A stretch of 64,000 nucleotides of DNA from Flavobacteriia bacterium (lineage in GTDB: Bacteria > Bacteroidota > Bacteroidia > Flavobacteriales > Weeksellaceae), in assembly GCA_019455045.1 (NCBI GenBank), contig JACFND010000003.1, positions 19,649 through 83,648 on the forward strand, written 5' to 3'. Position 1 is the stretch's first letter. The number at the start of each line of letters is the position of its first letter. This document shows, one piece after another, positions 7,691-17,697 of the stretch. The notes beneath the pieces are model-generated. The model was not told the DNA's origin. It was given only the letters and a program-made list of their open reading frames with translations, and searched no databases. The position numbers and the translations under genes are program-made.

Positions 7691-9160
7691 TTAATATCCT
7701 GGTGTCTGAGTCACATTCGGATCAAACAACAAAGATGAATAGTCAATAGGCATTTGCCACTTATGACTGGAAGGGTCAAGAAACTGCGCATCTGATGGCT
7801 GTCCAGTCCCATCCTGAAGATGCCCATTTCCACTTCTTACAACACCCTGATGATATTTTGCCGGAATGCCCGGAACACCCAACAAACGTTTTATTGTAAA
7901 GAAACGATCGCCTTCAAAAGCCAATTCTTTTCTTCTTTCCAGTTGGATGGCATCAAACAATGCATCACCGCTTTCGCCGCCTGAATAAGAAGAATAACGA
8001 GCATCTCTCAATTTGTTCAAAGTAGTCAAAGCGGCACCTTCCTGATGTTTCATATACTGAGCTTCTGCCAAACTTAAGATGGCTTCTTCTACTCTTAAAT
8101 ATCTAATATATGCTGACGTACCTCCTTTGGTTTGAACATATTTCCAAACATTATACTGATTTTTTAAAACTTTAAAGTAAGCTTTGATTCGATCAGGCTC
8201 AGTTGCATCATTATATAAATCTCTAAATGCTTTATCAACACTATACTCCGGCACAAAATCAATATTATTTGTTCCTTGGCTATAGTTAGATCTGTAATCC
8301 GGATCACCATTAGCTGTTAACATTGGGACTTCAAATAAAACACCATCTGAGTTGTTGTTTCTCCAAAGGTCAACAATTTTGTTTGCAGCAACTGGTTGAA
8401 TGGATGAAACTACAGGGGTCAGCATTGAGATAACCTTGTCATAATCACCCATATACAAAGCAACTCTACCTATAAGCACTCTCAAAGCAGGTTGACTTAG
8501 ACGATCTGCCTGAACAGTTGTCGGTAATTCGGGAAGAGCGACTTCCAAATCCTCCATTATTCTGGCATAAGTTTCCTGAACTGTGGCTAATCTTGAAGGC
8601 TCACCATACGGATCAAAATAATCAATATAAGGAATACCCACAAAACTATTGGCATCTGAAGATTGAGTGGGAATTTTAACATAAAGTCTCGCCACTTCAA
8701 AGTGTGCCATACCTCTTAAAGCTAATGCTTCTGCCCGAATAAGTTCTTTCTTGGGAAATAGGTTGTCGTCAAGATTATCAATATTAGCAAGAATCAAATT
8801 TGTTCTTGCAATCATTGTGTATGCACCATTATACAAATATGTTGGAGCATTGCTTGCATTAATAGTCCAGTTATGACCATCGCGGTTTGAACCTCTTCCT
8901 TCGGGTGAAAGAATCAAATTATCGGCCAATAAATCCGGAACGATTATAATATCTCCTGCACTCCCTGAACCACTGTATAATCCAATACCCTTAAGTCCAT
9001 TATAGGCACCTCTGATTGCTTTCTCAAATTCATCCTGATTATTAAAATAATAATCAACTACGGCATTATTAGGATTATTGAGCTTAAGATCATCTTCCAT
9101 ACATGAAGTGAAAAGCGCTGCAAAAATCATTACGAAATAACTATACTTAAAAATTTTCAT
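7691..9160 (-). CDS. SusD/RagB family nutrient-binding outer-membrane lipoprotein
   Basis: SusD proteins are surface lipoproteins that form a lid over the SusC channel and bind the incoming nutrient. The 489-residue protein has a lipoprotein signal with Cys20 (FAALFTSC) and the TPR-like SusD fold, with typical segments RAEALALRGMAHFEVARLY, EAILSLAEAQYM and ERRKELAFEGDRFFTIKRL. It follows susC by 12 bases, as usual. There is no glycosidase, protease or sigma/anti-sigma gene beside it, so the substrate cannot be guessed. Confidence 0.95.
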   Translation of the reverse strand: MKIFKYSYFVMIFAALFTSCMEDDLKLNNPNNAVVDYYFNNQDEFEKAIRGAYNGLKGIGLYSGSGSAGDIIIVPDLLADNLILSPEGRGSNRDGHNWTINASNAPTYLYNGAYTMIARTNLILANIDNLDDNLFPKKELIRAEALALRGMAHFEVARLYVKIPTQSSDANSFVGIPYIDYFDPYGEPSRLATVQETYARIMEDLEVALPELPTTVQADRLSQPALRVLIGRVALYMGDYDKVISMLTPVVSSIQPVAANKIVDLWRNNNSDGVLFEVPMLTANGDPDYRSNYSQGTNNIDFVPEYSVDKAFRDLYNDATEPDRIKAYFKVLKNQYNVWKYVQTKGGTSAYIRYLRVEEAILSLAEAQYMKHQEGAALTTLNKLRDARYSSYSGGESGDALFDAIQLERRKELAFEGDRFFTIKRLLGVPGIPAKYHQGVVRSGNGHLQDGTGQPSDAQFLDPSSHKWQMPIDYSSLLFDPNVTQTPGY

Positions 9161-9172
9161 AATTATTTATTT

Positions 9173-12100
9173 TTAAAAGTTAACATTAATTCCAAAACTA
9201 AATGTTCTGGTTTGCGGATAAGAGAATGCACTGTAGGACCCTGAAACATAATTATCCGCACCTATACTAAAGTCCTCTGTAGAGCCATCTCCAACAATTG
9301 GATTCCCAAAGTATTTAGTCCAAACGTAGATATTTTGTGCTTGAACATAGATCCTAACGCCATCTATCGGAAGATTTTCAAATAATTTTGAATTAAATGT
9401 ATATCCCACCGTCAGGCTTCTGAATCTCAGATAATCTCCTTTTTCCAAAAAGTAGTCTGTTCCAAACTCATAGCCTGCTGATGAAGGCTTAGGTAAAACA
9501 TCCGTATCTCCGGGAGATTGCCAGTAATTCGATGCGCTCACGTCATGATTAGCTGCAATAGTAACCGGGTCAAGTAACCAAAATTTAGTAAGGTTGTTTA
9601 TATAGTTACCCATGGTATAGGTAAAATCAGCAGCAATGTCAAATCCCTTATATGAAGCAGTCAATCCAAAACCACCATAAATCGTGGGAAGCGGTGACTT
9701 ATCCAACAATACGGCATTATTCGGATCATATACATTTGTTATATTTCCATCTAAGTCATAGTACAAAGCATCTCCATTTTCCGGGTCAACACCGGCATAA
9801 CGAACAACCTTCCACGAATAAGGTGAATAACCAATGGCATGTGTTAATGTTGCCGCCCCCTCAAACTGTGGAACAGGTATTTCATCAAGTCCATTCAGAT
9901 CAGTTACTTCATATTTTAAATTAGTGAAATTAGCAAACAAAGAGACTTGTAAATCACTTGCTTTTGAAAATAAATCAAAATTTAGTTCTACTTCTATTCC
10001 TCTATTCACAAATTCGCCTGCATTAATCGTTTCTTGAAAACCTCCCATAGTTGGGCTCAAATCATTGTTAAACAGGAAATTTGTCTTATAATCCTGAAAA
10101 TAATCAAATTTACCTCTCAATCTATGGTTGAAAAGTGAAAATTCCAACCCAAAATTCATTTTTCTGACTTTTTCCCAGGTTGTATCTTTGAAACCAACAT
10201 TATAATTGGGGAATACAATGGTCTGACCGTTGTAATACTGATTGGACGGTTGATTCATAGCAAAAAGATTTCCATAAGTATTCAAAACACCATCATCACC
10301 CAATTCACCATAAGAAGCCCTGAGAGACAGTTTATTAACCCACGAGGATGATATCATGAAATCCTCTCTCGCAATGTCCCATCCAACTGAACCGCCCCAA
10401 AAATTACCAAATAGGTTATCCCAGCCTGTTAATGATGATCCGTCTCTTCTGAAGTATGCGTCCAAAAAATATTTATTGTTATAATTGTAGGTAAACATTC
10501 CAATATATCCAAACCTTCTAACCAAATATCTACTGGAAGTTGACTCGGCTAAAATAATATCCGCTAATGAATGGACATTCTGAAAGTTATTCGGGAATCC
10601 CTGGCTACTCAAAAATAAACGGTAATATTTATCTTCAGCATACTCAGTAGCTGCAGTAATCATAAGATTATGATCCCCCCAGCTATTCGAATAGGTTAAC
10701 TCATTTCTCCAGTTGTAAATTAAATTATCAACACTCGTATCTCTTTTTGTCCCGGGAGGGTCTATAGGAGGGGTTACCATTCCGTTTAAAAGAGCTCTTG
10801 GCTGAAGGAAATTCTCTAAAACCCTTCTGTCATAAGTCGCTCCAAAAGAAGTCCTAGCTGAAACATTTTTCAAAACATCCATTTCCAAAAATGCGGAACC
10901 AAATAATTTAAAGGATCTTTCTTCACGATCCGTATATTTCATTTCATCCAATGTTGGATAACCCAAACCTGTATTAATTGTATTATATTTAGGGTCACCA
11001 TAATCATCATAAACTAAATTTCCGTCTGCATCATGCAGATACACAGGCGCATAGGGTTTATACATAACCGCAGCTACAAAGGGACTCTGACCATTTCTTC
11101 TGTCTCTGGGTCGATCTTGTGTTGCATAGGAAGCATTCAAATTATAACCCATTCTAAGCCAATCTCTCAATTCAGTTCGGTTTCCAACCGACCCAGTTAT
11201 TCTTTCAAATCCTTTGTATTCCTGCACTGTACCCGAGTTATAATCATAACCAACGCTCATAGTGGTCGCACTCTTTTCCCCTGAGGTTTGCACAGAGAAA
11301 TATTGAGACGTCAGATACGACCTTTTGTAGAAAGCATCCGCCCATTTATGGTCATATTTTGCTAACTCATCAATTTGTTCAGGTGTACGAGGAATACCAA
11401 TACTTCCAAATTCACTAATATTGTTTTCATATTCAAGCAACTCACGCGCATTCATTAAATTCACATTGCTCAAAGGGATCATATTCCCAAATCCAAATCT
11501 TGATTTGAATGACATCTTTGTCACTCCTCTTCTTGGCGTTTTAGTCTTGATAATTACAACACCGTTTGCTCCCCTTGCTCCATAAACCGCAGTTTGCGAG
11601 GCTTCTTTTAAAATTTTAACCTCTTCAATATCGTTGGGGTTAATGCCATTCACATCATCTTCATCCATATACGAGCCATCTACAACATACAGCGGCGGTC
11701 TCATACCTCCATACAAACTAATAGCTCCACGAACATTGATATTGGCGACACTTCCAGGGTTACCGCTTTGAGAAACAGAAAATACCCCGGATGCCTTACC
11801 TTGTAGCATCTCATCAACAGACATAGATGGATTAAGATTCTCCAATTTATCTCCTCCAACTACGGTGATACCGGATTGGATTGCTTCTCTTGGATCAAAA
11901 ACAGATGTTAACGTAATAACATCCAATTCAACGGCACTCTCAAGATTTAAAGTCCCCATATTCAATTTACCAACTTTAAAATCCTTGGAAGATCCCATGA
12001 TATCAGTAACAACCAATATATCACCTACTTTGGCTTCAATTGTGAAATTACCTTTTTCGTTGGTATAAGTGGAAACATCCGTTCCTTTCACTATCACCTC

Positions 12101-12214
12101 TGCGTCAACTACAGGGCCGAAGTCATCATGAACCGTACCTGTAACCTGAGCAAAAATCACCTGCCCCGCAAAGAGCAGGAAAAGTGCACTTAAAAATGCA
12201 AATTTTGTCCTCAT
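9173..12214 (-). CDS. SusC/RagA family TonB-dependent outer-membrane transporter
   Basis: This 1013-residue protein has a signal peptide (MRTKFAFLSALFLLFAGQ), a CarboxypepD_reg-like domain (about residues 24-95, VTGTVHDDFGPVVDAEVIVKG), a plug with the SusC hallmark DEMLQGKASGVFS and VLYGARGANGVVII-type segment (AVYGARGANGVVII), and a 22-strand barrel ending FSFGINVNF. It imports oligomers or other nutrients with energy from TonB. It forms an operon with the SusD gene. Codon use and gene texture look less GC-rich than the neighbours, which fits more recent acquisition but is only an impression. Confidence 0.96.
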   Translation of the reverse strand: MRTKFAFLSALFLLFAGQVIFAQVTGTVHDDFGPVVDAEVIVKGTDVSTYTNEKGNFTIEAKVGDILVVTDIMGSSKDFKVGKLNMGTLNLESAVELDVITLTSVFDPREAIQSGITVVGGDKLENLNPSMSVDEMLQGKASGVFSVSQSGNPGSVANINVRGAISLYGGMRPPLYVVDGSYMDEDDVNGINPNDIEEVKILKEASQTAVYGARGANGVVIIKTKTPRRGVTKMSFKSRFGFGNMIPLSNVNLMNARELLEYENNISEFGSIGIPRTPEQIDELAKYDHKWADAFYKRSYLTSQYFSVQTSGEKSATTMSVGYDYNSGTVQEYKGFERITGSVGNRTELRDWLRMGYNLNASYATQDRPRDRRNGQSPFVAAVMYKPYAPVYLHDADGNLVYDDYGDPKYNTINTGLGYPTLDEMKYTDREERSFKLFGSAFLEMDVLKNVSARTSFGATYDRRVLENFLQPRALLNGMVTPPIDPPGTKRDTSVDNLIYNWRNELTYSNSWGDHNLMITAATEYAEDKYYRLFLSSQGFPNNFQNVHSLADIILAESTSSRYLVRRFGYIGMFTYNYNNKYFLDAYFRRDGSSLTGWDNLFGNFWGGSVGWDIAREDFMISSSWVNKLSLRASYGELGDDGVLNTYGNLFAMNQPSNQYYNGQTIVFPNYNVGFKDTTWEKVRKMNFGLEFSLFNHRLRGKFDYFQDYKTNFLFNNDLSPTMGGFQETINAGEFVNRGIEVELNFDLFSKASDLQVSLFANFTNLKYEVTDLNGLDEIPVPQFEGAATLTHAIGYSPYSWKVVRYAGVDPENGDALYYDLDGNITNVYDPNNAVLLDKSPLPTIYGGFGLTASYKGFDIAADFTYTMGNYINNLTKFWLLDPVTIAANHDVSASNYWQSPGDTDVLPKPSSAGYEFGTDYFLEKGDYLRFRSLTVGYTFNSKLFENLPIDGVRIYVQAQNIYVWTKYFGNPIVGDGSTEDFSIGADNYVSGSYSAFSYPQTRTFSFGINVNF

Positions 12215-12321
12215 ACTTAATTTTTTATAACATTATCGTGGCAAAATTGTAACATTTTATTAAGATATCCAAATTTTTTTAAACTTTAACTTCATTCTCT
12301 CCCTTATCTGTTCAGTGGTTG

Positions 12322-12356
12322 AAAAAAAGCCGCTCAGGATAATTGGAGCGGCTTTT
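12322..12356 (-). terminator. intrinsic terminator of rimP-nusA-infB operon
   Basis: An 11-bp perfect stem AAAAGCCGCTC/GAGCGGCTTTT is followed on the minus strand by a run of Ts. It lies about 30 bases after the infB stop. Confidence 0.9.
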
Positions 12357-12385
12357 ATTTGAATTTCTTTTCAAATCGGAAAGTT

Positions 12386-15160
12386 TTATTTCAGTTTTTT
12401 TCTGACTTCGACCGTTTCATAGGCTTCTATGATGTCGCCAATCTGTATATCATTGTAATTTTGAATGTTCAGACCGCACTCATAACCTTTGGTCACTTCT
12501 TTGACATCATCCTTGAAACGCTTCAGACTCGCAAGTTCTCCATCGTGGATAACCACACCGTCACGAATCAGCCTGATGCTTGAGTTTCTAGTGATCTTGC
12601 CGTCGAGTACCATACAGCCCGCAATCGTTCCGACTTTAGATACTTTGAAGGTTTCTCTTACTTCAACATTTCCGGTCACCTGTTCCTTCATTTCAGGAGA
12701 CAGCATACCTTCCATCGCTTCTTTCACATCGTTGATCGCATCATAGATGATCGAATAATTTCTGATTTCGATTTCTTCTCTGTCTGCAATTTCTTTTGCA
12801 GATGCACCCGGTCTCACATTGAAGCCGATAATCACCGCATCAGATGCGCTCGCAAGAAGTACATCAGATTCTGTAATCTGACCTACACCTTTATATAGTA
12901 TATTGATATGGATTTCCTCGGTCGAAAGTTTTTGCAGTGAATCCGTCAATGCTTCTACCGATCCGTCCACATCACCTTTTAATATAATGTTCAATTCTTT
13001 GAAATCTCCCAGTGCGATTCGTCTTCCGATCTCGTCCAGCGTAATGTGTTTCTGGGTTCTGATGGTCATCTCGCGCTGCAGTTGCTCTCTCTTGTTGGCA
13101 ATCTGCTTGGCTTCGTGTTCATCCTCATAAACCCTGAATTTGTCGCCTGCTGTCGATGCGCCGTTCAGACCGAGTATGGTTACCGGTGTTGACGGTCCCG
13201 CCTCTTTGATTCGGTTTCCTCTCTCGTCAAGCATCGCACGCACATTTCCGTGGTGACTTCCGGCAACCAGATAATCACCGATTCTCAAAGTTCCGTTCTG
13301 GACAATCAGTGTGGTGACATAACCTCTTCCCTTGTCGAGTGAAGCTTCAATCACAGTTCCCACCGCAAGTCTTTTCGGATTTGCTTTTAATTCAAGCATT
13401 TCTGCCTGAAGCAATACTTTTTCGAGCAATTCGGCCACATTGAGACCTGATTTTGCTGAAATATCTTCTGACTGGATGTTTCCGCCCCAATCTTCAACCA
13501 ACAGATTCATACCGGCAAGCTGTTCTTTCACCTTGTCTGCATTTGCGGTTGGTTTGTCAACTTTATTGATTGCAAAAACAATCGGCACTTCGGCTGCCTG
13601 TGCATGGCTGATCGCTTCTCTGGTTTGAGGCATCACCTGGTCATCTGCCGCAATCACGATGATTGCGATATCGGTCACCTGGGCTCCTCTGGCACGCATC
13701 GCAGTAAAGGCTTCGTGACCCGGAGTATCCAGGAATGTGATTTTCTGACCGTTTTCCAATTTCACATTGTATGCACCGATGTGCTGGGTTATCCCACCCG
13801 ATTCTCCGGCAATTACATTGGTCTTTCTGATGTAGTCCAAAAGCGATGTCTTACCGTGATCCACATGCCCCATAACAGTAACAATCGGAGCACGCGGTTC
13901 CAGATCTTCCGGCAGGTCTTCGATTTCCTCTTCTATATCGAGTTCTTCCTCAGCATTGCTGAATTCGACATTAAAACCAAAGTCGTCTGCCACCAGTTGA
14001 ATGGTGTCCGCCTCAAGTCTCTGGTTCATGGTCACCATAATACCAAGCGACATACAGGCTGAAATTACATCGGTCACCGCAACATCCATCAGACTGGCAA
14101 GCTCGTTTACGGTTACAAATTCGGTAACTCTCAGCGTTTTGTCCTTTTCCATGGCTTCCATTTCCATGGCTTCCATTTCACGGCGTTCCTTTCTTTTGTC
14201 TCTTCTGTGTCTAGCTCCTTTTGATCGGTTTCCTTTGTTGGTAAGCTTTTCGTAAGTTTCTTTGATTTGTTTTGAAACTTCTTCTTCGGTCAGCTCGGTT
14301 ACCTGTCTTCTGTGCGGGCGTGCTTTTCCGCCTCTTGTATCTTTTGATGCAGCCTTGTTGTCATCACTGCTGTTTTGTGCAGTTGCAGATTCGGGTTTCA
14401 CTCCTTTTCTGATTCTCTTTCTCTTTTTACGGTTTTCCTTTTCCTGTTTTTGTTTTTCCTTCTTTTCCTCGGCCAGTTTTTTGTCCTTGTCAAATTCGGA
14501 AAGATCAATGGTTGTACCCGTAAATTTCGGACCTTTCAGCTCTTTATAAACCGTTTCTATTTTTTGAGGTTCTTCAACCTCAACTTTCGGCTCAGCTGCT
14601 TTTTCTTCCTGCTTTACTTCTTTCTTCTCTTCTTTCTTTTTTGGTTCTTCCTTCAAAACCGGTTCTGTTTCTTCGGCTTTTTCGGTCTTTTCTTCTTTTA
14701 CGGTTTCTTCAACCGCTTCCTGTTTTTCTTCCTGTTTTTTCTTTTTGGGTTTTGAAACAGTTTCATCTTTCAAATCAATTTTGCCCAGTACCTTCGGTTT
14801 TTCAATTTCAGGTCTTTCAATTTCCATCACTTCCGGCTCAATCACCTTTTCCTTTTCAGGCTCAATTTTTGGCTCTTCCTTCGGCTCTTCTGCGGTTTCT
14901 GTCTTTTTCTGCTCGGTTTCCTTTTTGGTTTCTTCAGACTTCTTTTCAGACATTTTATTGATTACCACCTCTTCAGATGCAGCCTTTTGTTTGGCATCTG
15001 ACTGAAACTGCATTTCCAAAAGAGTATAGGTCTCCGGGTCGATTTTTGTATTGGGAGAACGATCCAGCCGGATTCCTTTCTCACCCAAAAAATCGAGTGC
15101 ACGATCCATTGAGATGTTTAATTCTTTTAATACCTTACTTAGTCTTTTTGCTCCCGGCAT
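12386..15160 (-). CDS. infB: translation initiation factor IF-2
   Basis: IF-2 is the GTPase that places initiator tRNA on the ribosome. The 924-residue protein has an IF-2 N-terminal helix domain ([23 protein letters not shown]), a long low-complexity E/K/P region (about residues 70-300), then the G domain with [20 protein letters not shown] and NKVDKP, and the C-terminal beta-barrel domains ending with the fMet-tRNA-binding domain. Length is within the normal range for long IF-2 forms. Third gene of rimP-nusA-infB. Confidence 0.97.
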   Translation of the reverse strand: MPGAKRLSKVLKELNISMDRALDFLGEKGIRLDRSPNTKIDPETYTLLEMQFQSDAKQKAASEEVVINKMSEKKSEETKKETEQKKTETAEEPKEEPKIEPEKEKVIEPEVMEIERPEIEKPKVLGKIDLKDETVSKPKKKKQEEKQEAVEETVKEEKTEKAEETEPVLKEEPKKKEEKKEVKQEEKAAEPKVEVEEPQKIETVYKELKGPKFTGTTIDLSEFDKDKKLAEEKKEKQKQEKENRKKRKRIRKGVKPESATAQNSSDDNKAASKDTRGGKARPHRRQVTELTEEEVSKQIKETYEKLTNKGNRSKGARHRRDKRKERREMEAMEMEAMEKDKTLRVTEFVTVNELASLMDVAVTDVISACMSLGIMVTMNQRLEADTIQLVADDFGFNVEFSNAEEELDIEEEIEDLPEDLEPRAPIVTVMGHVDHGKTSLLDYIRKTNVIAGESGGITQHIGAYNVKLENGQKITFLDTPGHEAFTAMRARGAQVTDIAIIVIAADDQVMPQTREAISHAQAAEVPIVFAINKVDKPTANADKVKEQLAGMNLLVEDWGGNIQSEDISAKSGLNVAELLEKVLLQAEMLELKANPKRLAVGTVIEASLDKGRGYVTTLIVQNGTLRIGDYLVAGSHHGNVRAMLDERGNRIKEAGPSTPVTILGLNGASTAGDKFRVYEDEHEAKQIANKREQLQREMTIRTQKHITLDEIGRRIALGDFKELNIILKGDVDGSVEALTDSLQKLSTEEIHINILYKGVGQITESDVLLASASDAVIIGFNVRPGASAKEIADREEIEIRNYSIIYDAINDVKEAMEGMLSPEMKEQVTGNVEVRETFKVSKVGTIAGCMVLDGKITRNSSIRLIRDGVVIHDGELASLKRFKDDVKEVTKGYECGLNIQNYNDIQIGDIIEAYETVEVRKKLK
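14147..14176. repeat. 15-bp tandem duplication inside infB
   Basis: TTCCATGGCTTCCAT occurs twice back to back without mismatch. It encodes the repeated pentapeptide MEAME in the linker just before the conserved part of IF-2. It is in frame and probably harmless. Confidence 0.85.
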
Positions 15161-15226
15161 ATATTGATTTAATTTTTTTGATTTGCAAATGTAGTGATTC
15201 TATATTTAGCGATTTTATTTTATTTC

Positions 15227-16462
15227 TTAATCTTCAAGCTCTTCCTTGAGAATCCTGATTACTTCAAGAACGGTTTCTTCTTCAAGATCGGTTCGGTTGA
15301 TCAGATCGTTTATATCTTGTTCCAAAACGCTTCTCGCAGTGTCCAAACCGATATTTTTGAAACTGTTGATGACCCAGTCTTCGATTTCATCTTTGAATTC
15401 TGTCAGCTCAACGTCTTCATCCTGAGGAATATCTCTGAACACATCGATTTCCATTCCAATCAGTTTTCCGGCCAGACGAACATTGTGACCGCCCTTTCCG
15501 ATTGCCTTTGAAACCTCTTCAGGTTTTACATATACAGAAATTCTTTTATCATCTTCATCGATTTCCATTTTCGAAATCCTTGCCGGTGCAAGTGCTCTCG
15601 AAACATACAGCTGAAGATTGTTGGTATAATTGATTACGTCAATGTTTTCGTTTCTCAATTCACGAACGATCGAATGGATTCTTGAACCTTTCATCCCCAC
15701 ACATGCACCCACCGGATCGATTCGGTCATCATAAGATTCAACTGCAACCTTTGCTTTTTCACCCGGTATTCTTGCCACTCCTTTGATGGTGATCAGTCCG
15801 TCGAAGATTTCAGGAATTTCACTCTCAAAAAGTTTTTCAAGAAATTTTGGTGAAGTCCTCGACAGTACGATCTGCGGTCTGATTCCTTTCAGTTTCACTT
15901 CGTCAACCACTGCTCTTACAGATTCTCCTTTTCTGAAGAAATCGGACGGAATCTGATTTTCTTTCGGAAGGATCATCTCGTTTTGATCATCGTCCATGAT
16001 GATGACATGTTTCTGACGGATGTGGTGAACTTCGCCCGAAACAATCTCGCCTTCCATTTCTTTGAATCGCTCATACAGGTTTGCATTGTCATGCTCCTGG
16101 ATTTTTGCGGCAAGATTCTGACGAAGCGACAGGATCGCGCGGCGACCCAGATCTTCGAGTTTTACAGGCTCGGATACTTCTTCATCTATCTCAAAATCGG
16201 GCTCGATTCTTCTTGCTGCCGACAGCTCGATCTGAGCGCTCGGATCTTCAACTTCTCCGTCTGCCACTACAATACGGTTGTGCCAGATTTCAAGGTCTCC
16301 CTTGTCCGGGTTCACGATGATGTCGAAGTTGTCGTCAGAACCGAATTTTCTTCTCAGAATTCCCTGAAGCGCTTCCTCGAGAATTGCCATCAGCGTGATT
16401 CTGTCTATGTTTTTTTCGTCCTTGAAATCAGCGAATGATTCAATCAGTGCAATGTTGTCCAT
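15227..16462 (-). CDS. nusA: transcription termination/antitermination factor NusA
   Basis: NusA binds RNA polymerase and modulates pausing, termination and antitermination. The 411-residue protein has the N-terminal polymerase-binding domain, an S1 domain (about residues 130-200, GEIVSGEVHHIRQKHVIIM), KH1 (GACVGMKGSRIHSIVRELR) and KH2 (AIGKGGHNVRLAGKLIGMEI), then a short acidic helical tail. It is shorter than E. coli NusA (495) because the two acidic C-terminal repeats are reduced. It lies 12 bases after rimP. Confidence 0.96.
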   Translation of the reverse strand: MDNIALIESFADFKDEKNIDRITLMAILEEALQGILRRKFGSDDNFDIIVNPDKGDLEIWHNRIVVADGEVEDPSAQIELSAARRIEPDFEIDEEVSEPVKLEDLGRRAILSLRQNLAAKIQEHDNANLYERFKEMEGEIVSGEVHHIRQKHVIIMDDDQNEMILPKENQIPSDFFRKGESVRAVVDEVKLKGIRPQIVLSRTSPKFLEKLFESEIPEIFDGLITIKGVARIPGEKAKVAVESYDDRIDPVGACVGMKGSRIHSIVRELRNENIDVINYTNNLQLYVSRALAPARISKMEIDEDDKRISVYVKPEEVSKAIGKGGHNVRLAGKLIGMEIDVFRDIPQDEDVELTEFKDEIEDWVINSFKNIGLDTARSVLEQDINDLINRTDLEEETVLEVIRILKEELED

Positions 16463-16474
16463 CTTATTTGCTTT

Positions 16475-16939
16475 TTAAAAGGTAATTTTTACAATTGCTT
16501 TTTTTATGTCGTTATAATTTATTCTCTGCTCTTTTTCTACGGTATGTTTTCCTTTTCCGGTTGGTTTGGGTTCTCTTGCTGACCATTTCATCAGTATTCC
16601 TTCTTCGTCTGCCAAATCAAGTTTTCCTTCAATCTCAGAACCGTCCTCACAGCTGATCTTCAGTGTTCGACCGATATTCTTTTTGAACTGTCTTGGCAGC
16701 ATCAGTGGATTTCCTACACCCGGCGATGAAACATTCAGAGAAAAATCTTCTGCCTCTCTGTCCAGATTGTGCTCCACATGACGGCTGATTCTGATGATCT
16801 CATCCAACGGAAGACCTTCGTCACCGTCAACCAGAACTTCAATCGAATTGTCTGTCGAAATTTTCAATCCGACCAAAAAGAGTGAAGGATTTTCAGAAAT
16901 CGCTTCTTCCACCAGTTGTTCAATCTTTTCTCTGTTCAT
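16475..16939 (-). CDS. rimP: ribosome maturation factor RimP
   Basis: RimP helps the 30S subunit mature. The 154-residue protein shows the family segments VEVLVDGDEGLPLDEIIRISRHVE and DFSLNVSSPGVGNPL in the N-terminal domain and an SH3-like C-terminal domain. It is the first gene of rimP-nusA-infB. Only 11 bases separate its ATG from a strong hairpin with a T run (16951-16977), which would lie inside the mRNA leader if transcription starts from the -7 box at 16999-17006. Confidence 0.94.
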   Translation of the reverse strand: MNREKIEQLVEEAISENPSLFLVGLKISTDNSIEVLVDGDEGLPLDEIIRISRHVEHNLDREAEDFSLNVSSPGVGNPLMLPRQFKKNIGRTLKISCEDGSEIEGKLDLADEEGILMKWSAREPKPTGKGKHTVEKEQRINYNDIKKAIVKITF

Positions 16940-16950
16940 ACCTATAATAA

Positions 16951-16977
16951 AAAAGAGAGCTAAAAAGGCTCTCTTTT
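16951..16977 (-). terminator. hairpin with T run in the rimP-nusA-infB leader (attenuator candidate or terminator)
   Basis: A perfect 10-bp stem AAAAGAGAGC/GCTCTCTTTT with a 7-base loop is followed on the minus strand by TTATTATAGGT and the rimP ATG. It could be the terminator of the DUF456 gene upstream, but the -7 box at 16999-17006 would place it within the leader of the operon. Confidence 0.75.
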
Positions 16978-16998
16978 ATTTTTTCCCTAAAAGCGTTG

Positions 16999-17006
16999 CA
17001 AATTTA
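16999..17006 (-). promoter_or_regulatory. -7 element of rimP-nusA-infB
   Basis: TAAATTTG on the minus strand matches TAnnTTTG exactly. Transcription would start near 16992, some 50 bases before the rimP start and upstream of the hairpin. Confidence 0.55.
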
Positions 17007-17076
17007 CAATAAATATTTGAATTGATGATTTTTAGGATCATTTTTTTGAAATTATAACAAAAACAAATGCTTTCAG

Positions 17077-17568
17077 TCAGAAAATATCTTTGAAAAGATA
17101 AACGCCAAACATGGCAAACGAAACAACCAGGCCGTAAACAATGGTCAGAAAATAACCGATTACCGATCCGGTTGCCGCTCTGACCGCTCTGCCCTGATTT
17201 TTCCGGTCATAAATCAATTCACCGATCAGTGCGCCCAAGAACGGTGCGACAATCAGACTGAAATATCCGAAAGGTGAAAAAATTATTCCGACCAAAAAAC
17301 CGATCGTCAAACCGATCAGACCGTAACGGCTCCCGCCCAGTTTTTTGGCCGTTGCCATCGGAATCAGATAATCAAGCAAAATTCCGATTCCTGTAAAAAA
17401 CCCAAAAATTGCAATCAGCCACCAGCTGATTTGGGAATAGCCCAAAAGCTTTGCGAGCAGCAGCATTCCAAAAACCAGAGGCGTACCCGGAATGACCGGA
17501 AGTATGGTTCCCAAAATACCGACCAGCATGCCGATTCCAAATAGAATCTTAATTATGGTTTCGTCCAT
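17077..17568 (-). CDS. DUF456 family membrane protein
   Basis: The 163-residue protein has four to five membrane helices and the glycine-rich repeated segments typical of DUF456 (GTILPVIPGTPLVFGMLLLA and GLTIGFLVGIIFSPFGYF). The function of the family is unknown. It is a separate unit: its stop lies about 100 bases before the hairpin upstream of rimP, and it diverges from the channel gene on the plus strand. Confidence 0.85.
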   Translation of the reverse strand: MDETIIKILFGIGMLVGILGTILPVIPGTPLVFGMLLLAKLLGYSQISWWLIAIFGFFTGIGILLDYLIPMATAKKLGGSRYGLIGLTIGFLVGIIFSPFGYFSLIVAPFLGALIGELIYDRKNQGRAVRAATGSVIGYFLTIVYGLVVSFAMFGVYLFKDIF

Positions 17569-17674
17569 AACTGTAAAAATAACATCTTTTTTTTAACCTG
17601 CTTTATTCATGAAATTATTTTATTTAATCTTTATGAATTGCGGTGAATAATGCAGGTCAACTGTATTTATATCC

Positions 17675-17682
17675 TAACTTTG
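17675..17682 (+). promoter_or_regulatory. -7 element of YbdG-like channel gene
   Basis: TAACTTTG matches TAnnTTTG. It lies downstream of the first in-frame ATG (17650), so that ATG cannot be used from this promoter; the TTG at 17698 follows 15 bases later. Confidence 0.5.
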
Positions 17683-17697
17683 CAAAAAATTAATCAG

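Noticed and set aside
14375..14961. Phe/Leu-rich ORFs on the plus strand opposite infB
   Set aside because: They are shadows of the Glu/Lys-rich linker of IF-2 read on the other strand and have no independent start signal.
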